NCBI GenBank assembly: GCA_023548195.1
Contig: JAJHZJ010000220.1
Coordinates: 2,852,370-2,916,369 of the forward strand
DNA from: Bettongia penicillata ogilbyi
Lineage: Eukaryota; Chordata; Mammalia; Diprotodontia; Potoroidae
DNA length: 64,000 nucleotides
Direction: 5' to 3'
The notes below the pieces were generated by a model. The model had not been told where the DNA came from. It did no database searches and saw only the letters and a program-made list of their open reading frames with translations. This document shows, piece by piece, positions 34,949-45,856 of the stretch. Position 1 is the stretch's first letter. Every line of letters begins with the position of its first letter. A program made the position numbers and the translations under genes.

Positions 34949-35736
34949 AAGAGTAGAAAGACACAAAGAAGATTAATGACACAGCCCATAAAATACCTGT
35001 AGAAAGGGACTCTCAACAAATTCTAGAGTAGCAGAAGTGGAGAACAACAGAGTGGAGGAGATTTCCAGCCCAGTGATACATGAAAGGCCCACAGGAAACA
35101 TTGGTTGCACTGGACAGAGTGGAGCCCAGCCCAGCCTTGGCTGTTTAGCACAGCGTGGCTCTGGGAGGAGGACACCTGAGGAGTAGAATATCCAGTTGTG
35201 GAATCCCTAATCACAGCAGCAGCAGGTTTGCATATCCCTCAACCCACAGGCGCCCAAGGTCAGTGACGGGGTTATTCCAGCTGGCCAAGAAGGGAGAAGG
35301 GCCTTCCCCTAGCTCTGGCCTCAGGCAGTGGCCACAGAGACTACATCAGGCATGTGGCAACCGTTCCCACTGCAGCCCCTACAGCAGCAGCATCCATTGT
35401 TTGATTGTAAAAACCCTGGGGTCACTGAGCAGCCCATTCTTGCCTCAGTCTTGTGTGCAGGCCCTGGGGGAGCTGGTCTTTATCTCACATTGAATGGCCA
35501 CCCTGCCCACAGAGCTTTTCTGAAAATCACCCCTCCCCCAGTGCTGGTTTGGTGGAACTGCAGGGCACGTGCCTATGGAGAGGTAACTGCTATTCTGGGC
35601 ACAAAAGTCTCTCTCTGCTCCCAGACCAGTGTACATGCTTGATTGTGTCACCTTGAAGGAACTGAGATCTTATGTATTTCCAGAGTATACCCTACTCTTG
35701 ACAAAGAAGTCAAAAATCAAGTAACTGGTTGGGAAA

Positions 35737-36831
35737 ATGCCACAAAAAATGAAAAAAAATAAGACTATAGAAGGTTACTTTCTTGGTGACCAGATATCTT
35801 CTCCCATCCTTTCAGAGGAGGAAGAACAATGCATACTATCAGGGAAAGACATAAAAGTCAAAGCTTTTGTATCCCAAACATTCAAAATAAATATTCAATG
35901 GCCTCAGGCCATGGAAGAGCTCAAAAAGGGTTTTGAAAATCAAGTGAGACAGGTGGAAGAAAAACTGGGAAGAGAAATGAAAAAGATGCAAGAAAAGCAT
36001 GAAAAGTGGGTCAACATCTTACTATAGGAAACCTCCAAAAATTCTGAAGAAAATAATACCTTTAAAAATAGATTAAATCAAATGGCAAAAGAGGTGCAAA
36101 AAACCAATGAGGAGAAGAATGCTTTCAAAAGTAGAATTAGCCAAATGGAAAAGGAGGTTCAAAAGCTCACTGAAGAAAACAGTTCTTTAAAAATTAGAAT
36201 GTAACAGATGGAGGCCAATGATTTATGAGAAACCAAGAAATCACAAAACAAAACCAAAAGAATGAAAAGATGAAAGATAATGTGAACTATCTCATTGGAA
36301 AAACAACTGACCTGGAAAATAGATCCAGGAGAGACAATTTAAAAAATTATGGGACTACCTGAAAGCCATGTTCAAAAAAAGAGCCTAGACATCATCTTTC
36401 ATAAAATTATCAAGGAAACCTTCCCTGATATTCTTGAACCAGGGGGCAATATAAATATTGAAAGAATCCACCAATTGCCTCCTGAAAGAGATCCAAAAAA
36501 AAGAAAGTCCTAGGAACATTGTGACCAAATTCCAGAGTTCCCAGGTCAAGGAGAAAATATTGCAAGCAGCTAGAAAGCAACAATTCAAGTATTGTGGAAA
36601 TGCAATCAGGATAACACAAGATTTAGCAGCTTCTACATTAAGGGACAGAAGTGTGTGGAGTATGATATTTCAGAACTCAAAAGAACTAGGACTAAAACCA
36701 AGAATCACCTACACAGCAAAACTGAGTATAATACTTCAGGGGAAAAATTGTCTTTCAACGAAATAGAGGAAATTCAAGCATTCTTGATGAAAAGACCAGA
36801 GCAGAAAACAAAATTCGACTTTCAAACATAA
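35737..36831 (+). pseudogene. HAL1-E ORF1 remnant
   Basis: It starts with an MPQKMKKNKTIEGYFLGDQI-like N-terminus. The acidic patch and first part of the coiled coil are open for 96 codons, to a TAG at 36025-36027. Later frames contain the second coiled-coil part, the RRM start (near 36325), the CTD (36530-36640, 'RNIVTKFQSSQVKEKILQAA') and the tail with 'PRITYTAKLSIIL' (counterpart of YPAKLS), ending at a TAA. Several stops and frameshifts. Non-functional. Confidence 0.82.
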
Positions 36832-36978
36832 GAATCAAGAGAAGCATGAAAAGGTAAACAGCAAAGAGAAATCATCAGGGACTTACCAATGTTGAACTGT
36901 TTACCGTCCTTCATGGAAAAAACAATATTTGTAAGTCTTGAATTTTTTTTTTCAGTATCTGGGTAGTTGTTGGGATTA

Positions 36979-37130
36979 CACACACACAACACACATACAG
37001 AGAGAGAGAGATTGATAGAGAGAGACAGACAGACAGACAGGCAGGCAGACAGTGATACAGACAGACAGAGAGAGAGACAGAGAGACAGAGACAAAGAAAG
37101 ACAGAGACAGAGAGAGATAGACAACCGAGG
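36979..37130 (+). repeat. CA then AGAC/AGAG purine-rich repeat in HAL1-E 3'UTR
   Basis: A short ACAC run is followed by about 120 bp of AGAG, AGAC and GGCAGACAG units. This replaces the TG repeat found at this 3'UTR position in other copies. Confidence 0.88.
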
Positions 37131-37389
37131 GTGAATTGAATAGGTTGGGATCATATCTTAAGAAAATGAAATTAAGTTGTGAGAGAGAAATATATTTGGA
37201 GAAGAAAGGGACAAATGGAATGTGGCAAGTTATCTCTCATAAAAGAGGCACATAAAAGACTTTTCAGTGGAGGTAAAAAGCAGGGAGGTGAGAGAAAAAA
37301 CATGAAGCTTGCTCTCATCACATTCGACTAAAAGAAGGAATGAAATGCAAACTCATTTTGTTATGAAAACCTATCTTACAATACGGGAA

Positions 37390-37455
37390 AGTGGGGGAGA
37401 AGGAGATAAGCAGGGTGGGGGGGGATGATGGGCGGGAGGGCAATGGGAGGAGGGA
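37390..37455 (+). other. G-run cluster in HAL1-E 3'UTR (possible G-quadruplex)
   Basis: Runs GGGGG, GGG, GGGGGGGG, GGG, GGG, GGG and GGG lie within 66 bp on the element's sense strand. The same place is G-rich in the other copies. G-quadruplex-forming G-tracts are a known feature of mammalian L1 3'UTRs. Confidence 0.5.
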
Positions 37456-37960
37456 GCAATTTGAAGTCAACACTCTTGTGGAGGGACAGGATCAAAAGAG
37501 AGAATAGAAGAAATGGGGGGACAGGATAGGATGGAGGGAAATATAGTTAGTTTTACGCAACACAACTATTACAGAAGTTATTTGCAAAACTACATAGATA
37601 TGGCCTATATTGAATTGCTTGCCTTCCCAAAGGAGATGGGTGGAGAGGGAGGGAGGAAGAGAAGTTGTAACCCAAAGTTTTAGGAACAGCTGTTGAGTAT
37701 TGTTCTTGCATATAATTAGGAAATGAGAAATACAGGTAATGGGGTATAGAAAGTTATTTTGCCCCACAGGACAAAAGAGAAGATGGGGATTAGAGAAGGG
37801 AAGAATGTTAGAAGGGAGGGCAGATTGGTGATAGGGGTAATTAGAATACTCGGCATTTTGGGGTGGGGGGAGTGGAGAAATTGGAAGAAAATTTGGAACC
37901 CAAAATTTTGTGAAAATGAATATTGAAAACTTAAATAAATAAATTTAAATTTTAAAAAAA

Positions 37961-37972
37961 ATAATCTTCTTA
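37961..37972 (+). repeat. target-site duplication of HAL1-E, right copy
   Basis: 'ataatcttctta' immediately after the A-rich tail, identical to 34921-34932. Confidence 0.92.
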
Positions 37973-38174
37973 ATCAATAAATATTGTCTGAGTAAGTCCT
38001 ATCTCATCTTGCCTTGAGACAGACTTCCAAACCCAGGACTCTTCTTCCAGGGACTCCTCCTCCATGGGCTAACTCCTCTTAGTTCTTTTTAATCATACTC
38101 TTGAATGCTTCAATTAAAGGCACTTGATTGGCTAAAATCAAACAGCAAAAGATCCTCCTTTGCTTGCTGTTACA
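37973..38174 (+). mobile_element. solo LTR, right part
   Basis: Continues 34590-34932. It starts with a polyadenylation signal (AATAAA 37976-37981) and ends 'gctgttaca', pairing with the TGTAA start. Removal of HAL1-E restores an LTR of about 530 bp. Confidence 0.62.
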
Positions 38175-39625
38175 ATATATTTCCTTTATAAGGATTTCTT
38201 TTCTTCAGTGGATTTCTGTAACTTTCTTTCCATTTGTTGAGACCTGATTTTAAGTGGTTCTTCTCTTTGGTGTATCTTTACATCAATTTTGCATTTGTTC
38301 AATGTTGTTATTAAAAAAATTGTGCTCTTCGGCATTTCTGTGCCTCTTTTGCCATGTTGTTTACTCTCTTTTCACAATTTTATTATATCTAATTGACTTA
38401 TTTTACCAAATTTTCCTCTCCCTTTATTATTTGATTTTTTAAAAATATTTTTTAACTCTTTGAGACATTCTTGTTGCCCTTGTGTCCAATTCAAATATTT
38501 CTTCATTCTTTGCTTGCTGGCATTTTGTAATCATTGTCTTCTTTTGATAATGTATCTTTATCTTCTCTGTGACTATAATGACTGTTACGACAAACTTCTT
38601 TTTTGCTGTTTGCTCATTTTTTCAGTGCTTTTCTCAACTTTTAACTTTAAATTGGGTTATGTTTTTGGGGTCGAGGGAATTCTGTACCAACCTTCAGTGT
38701 CGTTTTTCTGTTGTTTTCATTGCTAGTTCTGGGAGTCCAGAGGTTTTCACAGCTTCCAAGTTGACATGATCTTGATGTGTGGTCACTGCTCATCTGGTCT
38801 GTGCTCTGACCTTTACTCAGCAAGGGAACTTGTTCCTTTCTAGTCATAATTGCTAGAACTCCTCTTGACTTTTGAACTCCATTTCCCTTCCAGCTCAAAT
38901 TTCTAATGTTCCTTTCTGCCTTGAAATTGAGACTGGTGCCTCTACTCTTTTTGAGCAACCAAAAACATTCTTTGCCAAGCTAGAATTGTGAGCAGGATCC
39001 CTGTTTTCCTGTGGTCACAAGTGTTATTGTTACTTTTGACACTGACAACACAACCAGGTCTCCTAATCTCCTGCAGCCCCAAGCACTACTGATCCTGTCT
39101 GCCTTAGAGCTGACACTAGGGACCCTGCTTCCATATAAGCAACCACAATCATTTTATTCCAACACGGAAATTTTCCAGAATGCTTGTTCACCTGTTGCTG
39201 AAAGTAATTATGTTCCTCTTTGCCTTGGAATTATAACATGGAATTATGTTTGGGTAGTGCCACCGAGTCTTGATCCCATTGTCAGCAAGGATTCCCTGTA
39301 ATCTTTTTCTGACCACTTGTCACTTTACTTTTTGCCACCTGAGAGATCCAAAAGTTCTTGCTTCTACTAATGGAGTCACATCCAAGGCCTGCTTTAGAGA
39401 CAGAGGCCTGCATTGCAATCCAGACCAAACACTATCATGGGGAGGGGGACATTGCTTTCTGACCCCTTCAGTTTTCATAGGCTAGAAAAATATTTTGCTT
39501 CACCTTTTGTTGATTCTACCAGTCCCGAATCAGATTTGAGATGTTATTTTTAAGTTGTTTAAGGGGAATTTTGAGCAGTTCAGATGAGTTCCTGCTTCTA
39601 CTCTGCCATCTTGGCTTCACTCAAC
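38175..39625 (-). mobile_element. older L1, ORF1 coiled-coil part and 5'UTR
   Basis: Right flank of the LTR nest. 38180-38640 is coiled-coil ORF1 sequence on the minus strand with many stops. 38640-39600 is 5'UTR. The 5' end is marked by CCAAGATGGC (plus 'gccatcttgg' 39605-39614). Frames such as 38647-38958 and 39011-39301 are chance. Confidence 0.68.
39605..39614 (-). promoter_or_regulatory. YY1-like motif at older L1 5' end
   Basis: CCAAGATGGC on the minus strand at the element's start, same position as in HAL1-A and HAL1-E. Confidence 0.5.
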
Positions 39626-39887
39626 CAAAATCAATACTAATATTATCCTGCTAATATTTATATAATAAAAGGGGAAAGCAATAATCAGAACCATTAAGAT
39701 TGAATTTCTTAGAGTAACATAAGCTCCTGGAGGGCTATTATTTTTGTGTCTTTGAGATACCACAGTAACTGAAGGCTATGGCAATACATCTGGAGACTAG
39801 GTTGTCTGAGAACACTTTCTTGTTGCTGACCTAAGTTCCTATTCCTGAAAATGAATTGAGTTATATGGGAAGGGATTAAAAAGTACA

Positions 39888-40010
39888 ATATGTATTATTT
39901 TTCCCATTTTATTGGTGACCCTGAAGCTCAGAGAGGCCATAATATTTTCATGTTCAAAACAACTAGTCAGTACTAAAATCATGGAGGAGGGTATTCAAAT
40001 GAAAGTACCG
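39888..40010 (+). mobile_element. MIR-like SINE fragment
   Basis: 'cattttattggtgaccctga' followed by 'agctcagagaggccataat' parallels the MIR core with 2-3 base differences per ten. Confidence 0.55.
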
Positions 40011-40039
40011 TCATTCAAAAGTCTAGCAGAGAGGATACA

Positions 40040-40276
40040 CATGCAAACACAGATATACATATATACACATACAAATATACATGTGGATATACAAGTACTC
40101 ATGTATATGTGTATATATGTAATATATATATATATATATATTATACGTAAACATTGTGTATATATTTGTGTGTGCATGCACCTTACATCTACCTCTCCAT
40201 TAGTGTGTGTGTGTATGTGTGTGAAATTACACACACACATACACACACATTAATGGAGAGGTATATGTAGTGCACT
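40040..40276. repeat. TA/CA/TG-rich repeat region containing a large palindrome
   Basis: Simple repeats (ATACAC, TATA, TGTG) lead into an inverted repeat with arms 40177-40224 and 40228-40274. The arms include non-repetitive sequence ('acctctccatta' against 'taatggagaggt'), so this is more than TG facing CA. The overlapping frames on both strands are artefacts of the repeat. Confidence 0.85.
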
Positions 40277-40928
40277 GTATATCAATTTTAACAATTTCAC
40301 ACAATTATCTCTAAGGTTGTTCTTCTCCAGACATTCAAGTCTTTAAAATGTCAAAATACAGTTAAAGTAGAGGTGATTGGATTCTCTTTCCATAATTATT
40401 ATTTGTAAAAATGTCAGAGATTATTAAAATACAATTTTACTTATCAGTAAAGGACTTGATATAAGATTATTTCAGATTATTTCCAGCTTATAGTTGTATA
40501 AATGGTTTAGACAGTCAACCTACTGTGATACAGTTGCGTGATGTTGGGTTTCACCTTTGGGGTCCAGATTCTTCATCTACAAAATGTGTGGTCTCTCTTT
40601 GTGAATTTTATGGAGTATATGAGTTTTGAAATTATCTTAATCTTTAACATTACAATAAATCTATTTCTATTCATTATTGCAAAATAGATTTTAATTTCCT
40701 TGCTTTCAAGCACGGAATTCCCTAATGTCAGAGTTAAGAGAAATGTCCAAGTCTACCTCGTCCATTCATATCAGAACAAAACTCATCTCTTCAACGTAAT
40801 GAAGAAGCATTCAGATTTTTGTCCATTGTTTGAAGACTTGGGGTGGTGGTGGCAGTTTTTAATGTAAAATATTTAACTTGGGAACATTTCTAGAGTTGAA
40901 ATTTAAACCCAGGATTGGTAAAAACTGT
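40277..40928. other. intergenic, no gene seen
   Basis: AT-rich. 40490-40610 faintly resembles a MIR ('gttgcgtgatgttgggttt', 'ttcatctacaaaatg'). Confidence 0.45.
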
Positions 40929-41560
40929 TGATCTTTCATGATGTATCATGGTGGAACCATCTCAAAGAATTCAGTCAGATCAACTCTAATCCAAGTATAT
41001 GCAATTATTGAGGTTGACATGTTGAATGAAGTAGGCTAAGTTCCAAAAGGAAGCAGCAACTTCAGAGAAAAAAGGATGCATTTTTATGGGGTAAAGATGG
41101 AATTACATAGCAGAAACTTACACAGAATACAGGAATATGGTTAACATTAAAAAGGCAGGAGGGGTTTCTTCAGTGATTAGATAATAGAAGAGGAGTTCCA
41201 TCTGTGGTTTGATCGTTAAACTTATCGTCATGCTACCCTCCAACTGACTAGCTATTGTAATTCTGTCTGGTCAAGATATAGTGAGGTATTGTGATTAACT
41301 ACAAGAACACACCTGTTTCTTGAGGAATGGGTCTGAGGTCAAGGCTGAGTGGAGACAATGACTGTCTTTCCAAGCCTGCTGTTCCTGTGATAACTGTGAG
41401 TTTCAGGGACTCTCCTGCTGTTCTACTGATCAGTGAGGCATATATGAATAAGTTAGGACACTGTTGGGGTGGGAGCAGTTAGGTAAGTACAGTAGACCTG
41501 TAATGAAGTTAGGCTATTGGGGCTAGGGGCAGATCTATTAGGACTCCAATACTCTCACAG
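40929..41560. repeat. unnamed dispersed repeat, copy 1
   Basis: It shares a colinear pattern with 45363-45830: 'accatctcaaagaa' / 'accatcttaaagaa', 'agtatatgcaattattgagg' / 'agtatagacattaatagg', 'gactagctattgtaattctg' / 'ggctagctattatggtcctg', and 'ctacaagaacacacctgt' / 'cttcaagaacacagctct'. Length and lack of coding suggest an LTR or non-autonomous element, not identified. Confidence 0.6.
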
Positions 41561-43960
41561 TTGTTTTTAAAGGTTGAGTCATCCCACAATGAATGTGTCA
41601 TGGAATTTTGCTTTCACATCCATTAAAAACTTCATAAATTACGAACTGCATATGTTGACATTCACAAATATTTCAGTTCCTTTTAACCTTGTCATTAATA
41701 TTATGAGACATAAAAACCCAAACAAATCAAAATGCAATTTACTGCCTGGCTTCCTATGTATGTTGCAGGGAAAACCAAAATAATATCTTTACCCACGATT
41801 GTGCAAACCTACCACTTTGTGACTCATTTACTTTTAGCTCAGGTGAACAAGAAAGAAGAAGGAATAGGTAGAATGGGAATGGGGGCGGAGTTGGGAAGAA
41901 CTGGAAGGTCCTGGTAATGAATCTGGAGGGCAGACTGCCTAGGAAGCCTTTCTTGTTGTCAATTTAAACAATCCTTTACAATGAGAAACAAAAAAATTCA
42001 AGAAACAATGTTTGAAAAAAAACAGGAAGTATTTTATAATCGTAATACCAAAATTTTCTCTTTGTGATTTTTACCCATTGCAATACATAATTAGTGATAA
42101 CTGTCATGCTAATTTTCTGAATTTTCGTTTCAAAATTCCTAAAATTATCACTCGTTGCTGAATTCTTTAGCATAGTATTACACAAAGGTTTTCTTAAGTA
42201 GAATTGGAAATTTGGGTTACACATTAAAACATAAAAAGCATTAAGCCATGATAGCTAGTCAGGTGTCCAAGTAAAGGTCCTGGACAATAAAAGTGACAAA
42301 TATTTATCTGAGAGAAATGTGATTGGCTGTAGTTATCAAACCTAAAATCTAATCTCAGTTTCATTATTTCATGTACACATTTCCTCATTTGTAAAAATAA
42401 GTTAATGATACTTTTTCCCTTCTACCTCACATAATTTTTTAAAGAATCTTAGATTTTTGCACACTCTACAATTGCCATCGTTTAATCATGCATCTCTTAA
42501 CTAACCACGAAGTTCCCCTTGACTGTTTATCATGAATGTGTACATGATTTAATGTTCTTCATCTTTTTTTTTTCTTCCAAAGAGATCATTTAAAAATGAA
42601 TAACAGGAACACGTGAAAAAGAACCGAGATCAAGCTGCCAACTTTTATGTATAGATCAATGTCTCTGTTGTTACTTGAGGCACTGTCAGGATGGAGATTT
42701 CCATCTAAGAAAAATCTTTAGGGTGAGAAAACTTTAATTTTTGTGCCCGTACTTGATTGACAGCATGATAGGTTAACAACTCTCACTTTCTTGTAGATTC
42801 ATTGTACATTGCTGGGAGCTAATCATTGCTGATTTTCTCCTTTGAATTCTATCAAAGCTAACTCAGTTTATTGCTTATTTGAAATGTCCTTCATTAAAAA
42901 CTGAAAACGTCTAGTGTAACTGGTCTTTTTGTCTAACTAAGGTTTCTGAGAGGTTGCCTTAAACCTTAAAAAAGTAGTAACAATTACGAGAAGGTGTTAA
43001 AAATTCTTATGTTACCTGAACATCGGACTCAAACTCTGACAGGCATTTCAGGTTCAGTCTTAGAACCTATTTAATATTTTCTGCACCTCCTTTGTCCCTC
43101 ATCAGGTTCTCCACTAGGAATTTCAGAAAATGGCTGGTCTCTTTCACAAGGTTGGAATTCCTATGATCCCAGAGACTAATAAAACCATTGTGCAGATTAA
43201 AGGCAATAGAGAACAGACATATAACTTTAGCAAAACTACAGCCATAATTCTCCATTTAGGGAATCATTTTCCTTCATTACCTCCACAAAAATTCTGTAAC
43301 AATACTCACAACAACTCAGTCAAGCACTCAAGCATCCTGATTTTCAAGGCTATCATCTATTCTGAAGGTGAATTCAGTGTCAGTTGCTCTTTCACGGGTC
43401 TGTACACTTCAATATTTCCTTTGGTTTTTTACCTTTCTTTTTGTGCAATTTAAGTGACCGGCTACTGCTCTCCTGTTCATGCAGCTGTGGACACCTCAGC
43501 ACTCTCACAATCACTGTCAATCCCCTTTTCTTCATTGAAGCATTGAAGCACCTGGCTTAGCCTTTGAACTTGTCAGCATTTGTCCTGCTCCATGTTCCTT
43601 ATAGCTGCTCTAACTGAACCCTCCATCTTCCTTTTTTTCTTTCATACATATACCCCTCAGTTTATTCAGTCTCAACATTATTTCGATATTTTTGCCGGTT
43701 CTCAGGATCTTTTGTAATGAGTCATCTTTTAGTGCTCACATGCTTTCATTTAACATAAACTCCTGAGAAAGTGATATTTACATGCCCAACAACATACTTA
43801 TTTTAAAAAGTGGTACCTCTGTGAGGGTATAATGAAATGTGTACAGTGACAAAACTTAGAAGAAAGGAAGGACAAATTTCCATTTCCCAGAAACTTCCTA
43901 CCCTTATTTTTTTTAACACTTTGTGTACATTAATTTTCCCAGTTATTTGGTATGGTACTG
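41561..43960. other. nearly unique intergenic DNA
   Basis: I recognise no repeat or gene. It holds a PBX/MEIS-type word at 42754 and a splice-acceptor-like tract at 42566-42582 that leads into closed frames. The best candidate in the window for host non-coding sequence. Confidence 0.45.
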
Positions 43961-43969
43961 AAAAAGTGA

Positions 43970-44125
43970 CATTACTATACCAATTTTTAGACCAGAAAAA
44001 TACACAACAGAGGTGTAGTGACTTCCACACAACTAGAGTCACACAACTAGAGAATATATCTAAGGAAGGATTTAAACTCAGCTTTCCCTAACTCTAAGTC
44101 TAGTTCTCTATTCACTGCACTACTT
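43970..44125 (+). mobile_element. MIR-like SINE fragment
   Basis: 'gtagtgacttccacacaact' and 'aaggatttaaactcagc' followed by 'ctctattcactgcactac' follow the 3' part of MIR. Confidence 0.65.
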
Positions 44126-44319
44126 AGAAGGTCATTAGTAGGTAGATGAAATTTGGGGTATTAATAAGAATATTCAGAGAGAAAAAGAAGCTCGATGGGA
44201 CAATTAGGGAATATCTTCATTTCATTTTGAGACAGAGAAGGACTAGTCTAGGAAATAAGAAGAGAAAACATTATTTATGTGGTCTAAATAATTCTGTAAG
44301 TTAAATCCATAGATACTTG

Positions 44320-44480
44320 TTGGGAGGAAACAAGAGAATTTCCTTTAGGAGAAAGTGCTCAATGATGTCAAAAACTTTAGAACAGGTATAATTTTAGTGT
44401 GGTGAAAACTACATTGCAAGGGATAGAGAAGAGAGCAGCTAGTGAGGAAACAGAGACATTGAATACAGATAGCCACCACT
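44320..44480 (+). mobile_element. fragment of RTE-like repeat (inner part)
   Basis: 'ctcaatgatgtcaaaaactt' and 'attgcaagggatagagaaga' match an inner part of the repeat family whose head is seen at 44730 and longest copy at 58933. The 96-codon frame at 44399-44689 starts in this repeat and is not a gene. Confidence 0.45.
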
Positions 44481-44724
44481 GTCTCCCTCAATCACATATT
44501 GATAGACAATTTCAAAATTTCACCCAGCCTATCTCATACTTTGGCAACATAGGTTTTCCATCTTTAAAAAGAAAACAAAACAAAACTGGAGTTGTTGAAA
44601 AAAAACAAAACAGTAACAGGAATCCAATCTTACCTAAGAAGATAGCTATGAAAGGCAGATTCAACATAAAAGAGAGTAAAGGGTTATAAAATAAACACCA
44701 GGGTCCTTATTTGCAAAAAAAAAA

Positions 44725-44865
44725 AAAATCATTCAATCATTAATCATTTCTTTTGCAACTGCTATATATCAGACACTGTGCTAAACACTTGGAACACAAA
44801 TAATAAAACAAAAAGTCATTGTTCTTAAGGAACTTACATTCTAATGAGAGAAGACAACACCAAAG
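44725..44865 (+). mobile_element. fragment of RTE-like repeat (head)
   Basis: 'cagacactgtgctaaacact' then 'cttaaggaacttacattcta' match the opening of the 58933-59900 copy. Confidence 0.55.
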
Positions 44866-45109
44866 TAATCTGAAATTCAGGGATGAAGAGTGGAAGGGAA
44901 AGATGGTACCTAGATCAGAGAGGCAGAGTGTAATTATGAAGTCTGAGTGCCAAGGATGATTGGATGTTGTACAATGATGACATTTTTTAGAGATGAGTTT
45001 CATGGGGCATGATGAACAAGTTAAAAAAATGTAGTCAGATGTAAAGTGGAAAGGTTCTGCTGGCTAAAATTGAAACATAATAACTCAAAAGTCAAATCAA
45101 AACCAAAAT

Positions 45110-45267
45110 CTAACCTTTACTTTTCTCTCCTTTTCTTTTAGGAAGCTTTTGTTTTAGTCCAGAAATATAAGAAGTCAAAGAGGATGTACAAAGAATGTAG
45201 GTTAAGGAAAATTGAACTCTCCAAAGACTTGTCAGAGAAAAAGTCACCTCCCTCTTATAAGACATAA
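45110..45267 (+). other. candidate terminal exon with strong splice acceptor
   Basis: A branch-point-like 'ctaac' (45110-45114) is followed by a 26-base run almost all T/C, then TTTTAG ending at 45141. This is a textbook 3' splice site. From 45142 one frame is open for 41 codons to TAA (45265-45267). The other two frames stop within ten codons. The deduced tail is lysine-rich (10 K, 3 R, only 5 acidic) and starts EAFVLVQKYKKSKRMYKECR. It lies outside any repeat I recognise. I do not recognise the protein. There is no obvious upstream exon or polyadenylation signal nearby, so it could be chance or a pseudo-exon. Confidence 0.3.
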
Positions 45268-45362
45268 AATCTAATTAAGGTCAATTGATCAAGCTACAGG
45301 TACCAAGTGCTACAAATGAAGTTTTAAAATTTTGGTACTATTTTCACTTTATCTATCCTTTG

Positions 45363-45830
45363 TGTTGTGGTTTTACGATATGTTATGGCAGTACCATCTT
45401 AAAGAAGTCAGACAACATCTGATTCAAGTATAGACATTAATAGGATTGACATCTCTCAGAAGCAGGCTGGGTTCCAAGAGGAACCAGGAACTAAAGACAC
45501 CAAAGACAAATTTATAGTGTAATGATGCTGATTACAGGACAAAAATTACAAATATTAGAATACATGAGGCATTTATTAAGGAACTAGATAATGAAGAGAG
45601 GCCCCTCCTATTGTTCAGTGTCAAACATCCTAGTCATGTTGCCCTCTAATTGGCTAGCTATTATGGTCCTGTCTCAACAAGATGGATAGTTATATGATGT
45701 GGTCCTGTATTGGTATAAACGGATGATGTGATTGTGGTTGTCTTCAAGAACACAGCTCTTTAAATGTGTGAATTGGATATGTGGGCAATGACCAGCTAAG
45801 AGAAAAAGGTGCTATTTCTTTTTTTTTTCA
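45363..45830. repeat. unnamed dispersed repeat, copy 2
   Basis: Same orientation as copy 1 at 40929, offset by about 4.43 kb, roughly 65-70% identical by eye over the best 400 bp. It ends at a T-run and a pyrimidine tract. Confidence 0.6.
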
Positions 45831-45856
45831 TTTTCACTCTGAGGATTAATTGTTTT

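Larger units (their letters stand above)
34933..37960 (+). mobile_element. HAL1-E, full length with perfect target-site duplication
   Basis: The complete element is about 3.03 kb: 5' end 'gttggagccaagatggaaga', 5'UTR of about 800 bp, broken ORF1 (35737-36831), 3'UTR with CA/AGAC repeat and G-runs, and an A-rich tail. Both ends are fixed by the 12-bp duplication, which makes this copy the reference for the family's limits and proves there is no ORF2. It sits inside a solo LTR. Confidence 0.92.

Noticed and set aside
42566..42730. Exon-like segment with pyrimidine tract, AAAG acceptor and a GTGAGA donor-like word
   Set aside because: All three frames have stops within a dozen codons. At best an untranslated exon, with no support.
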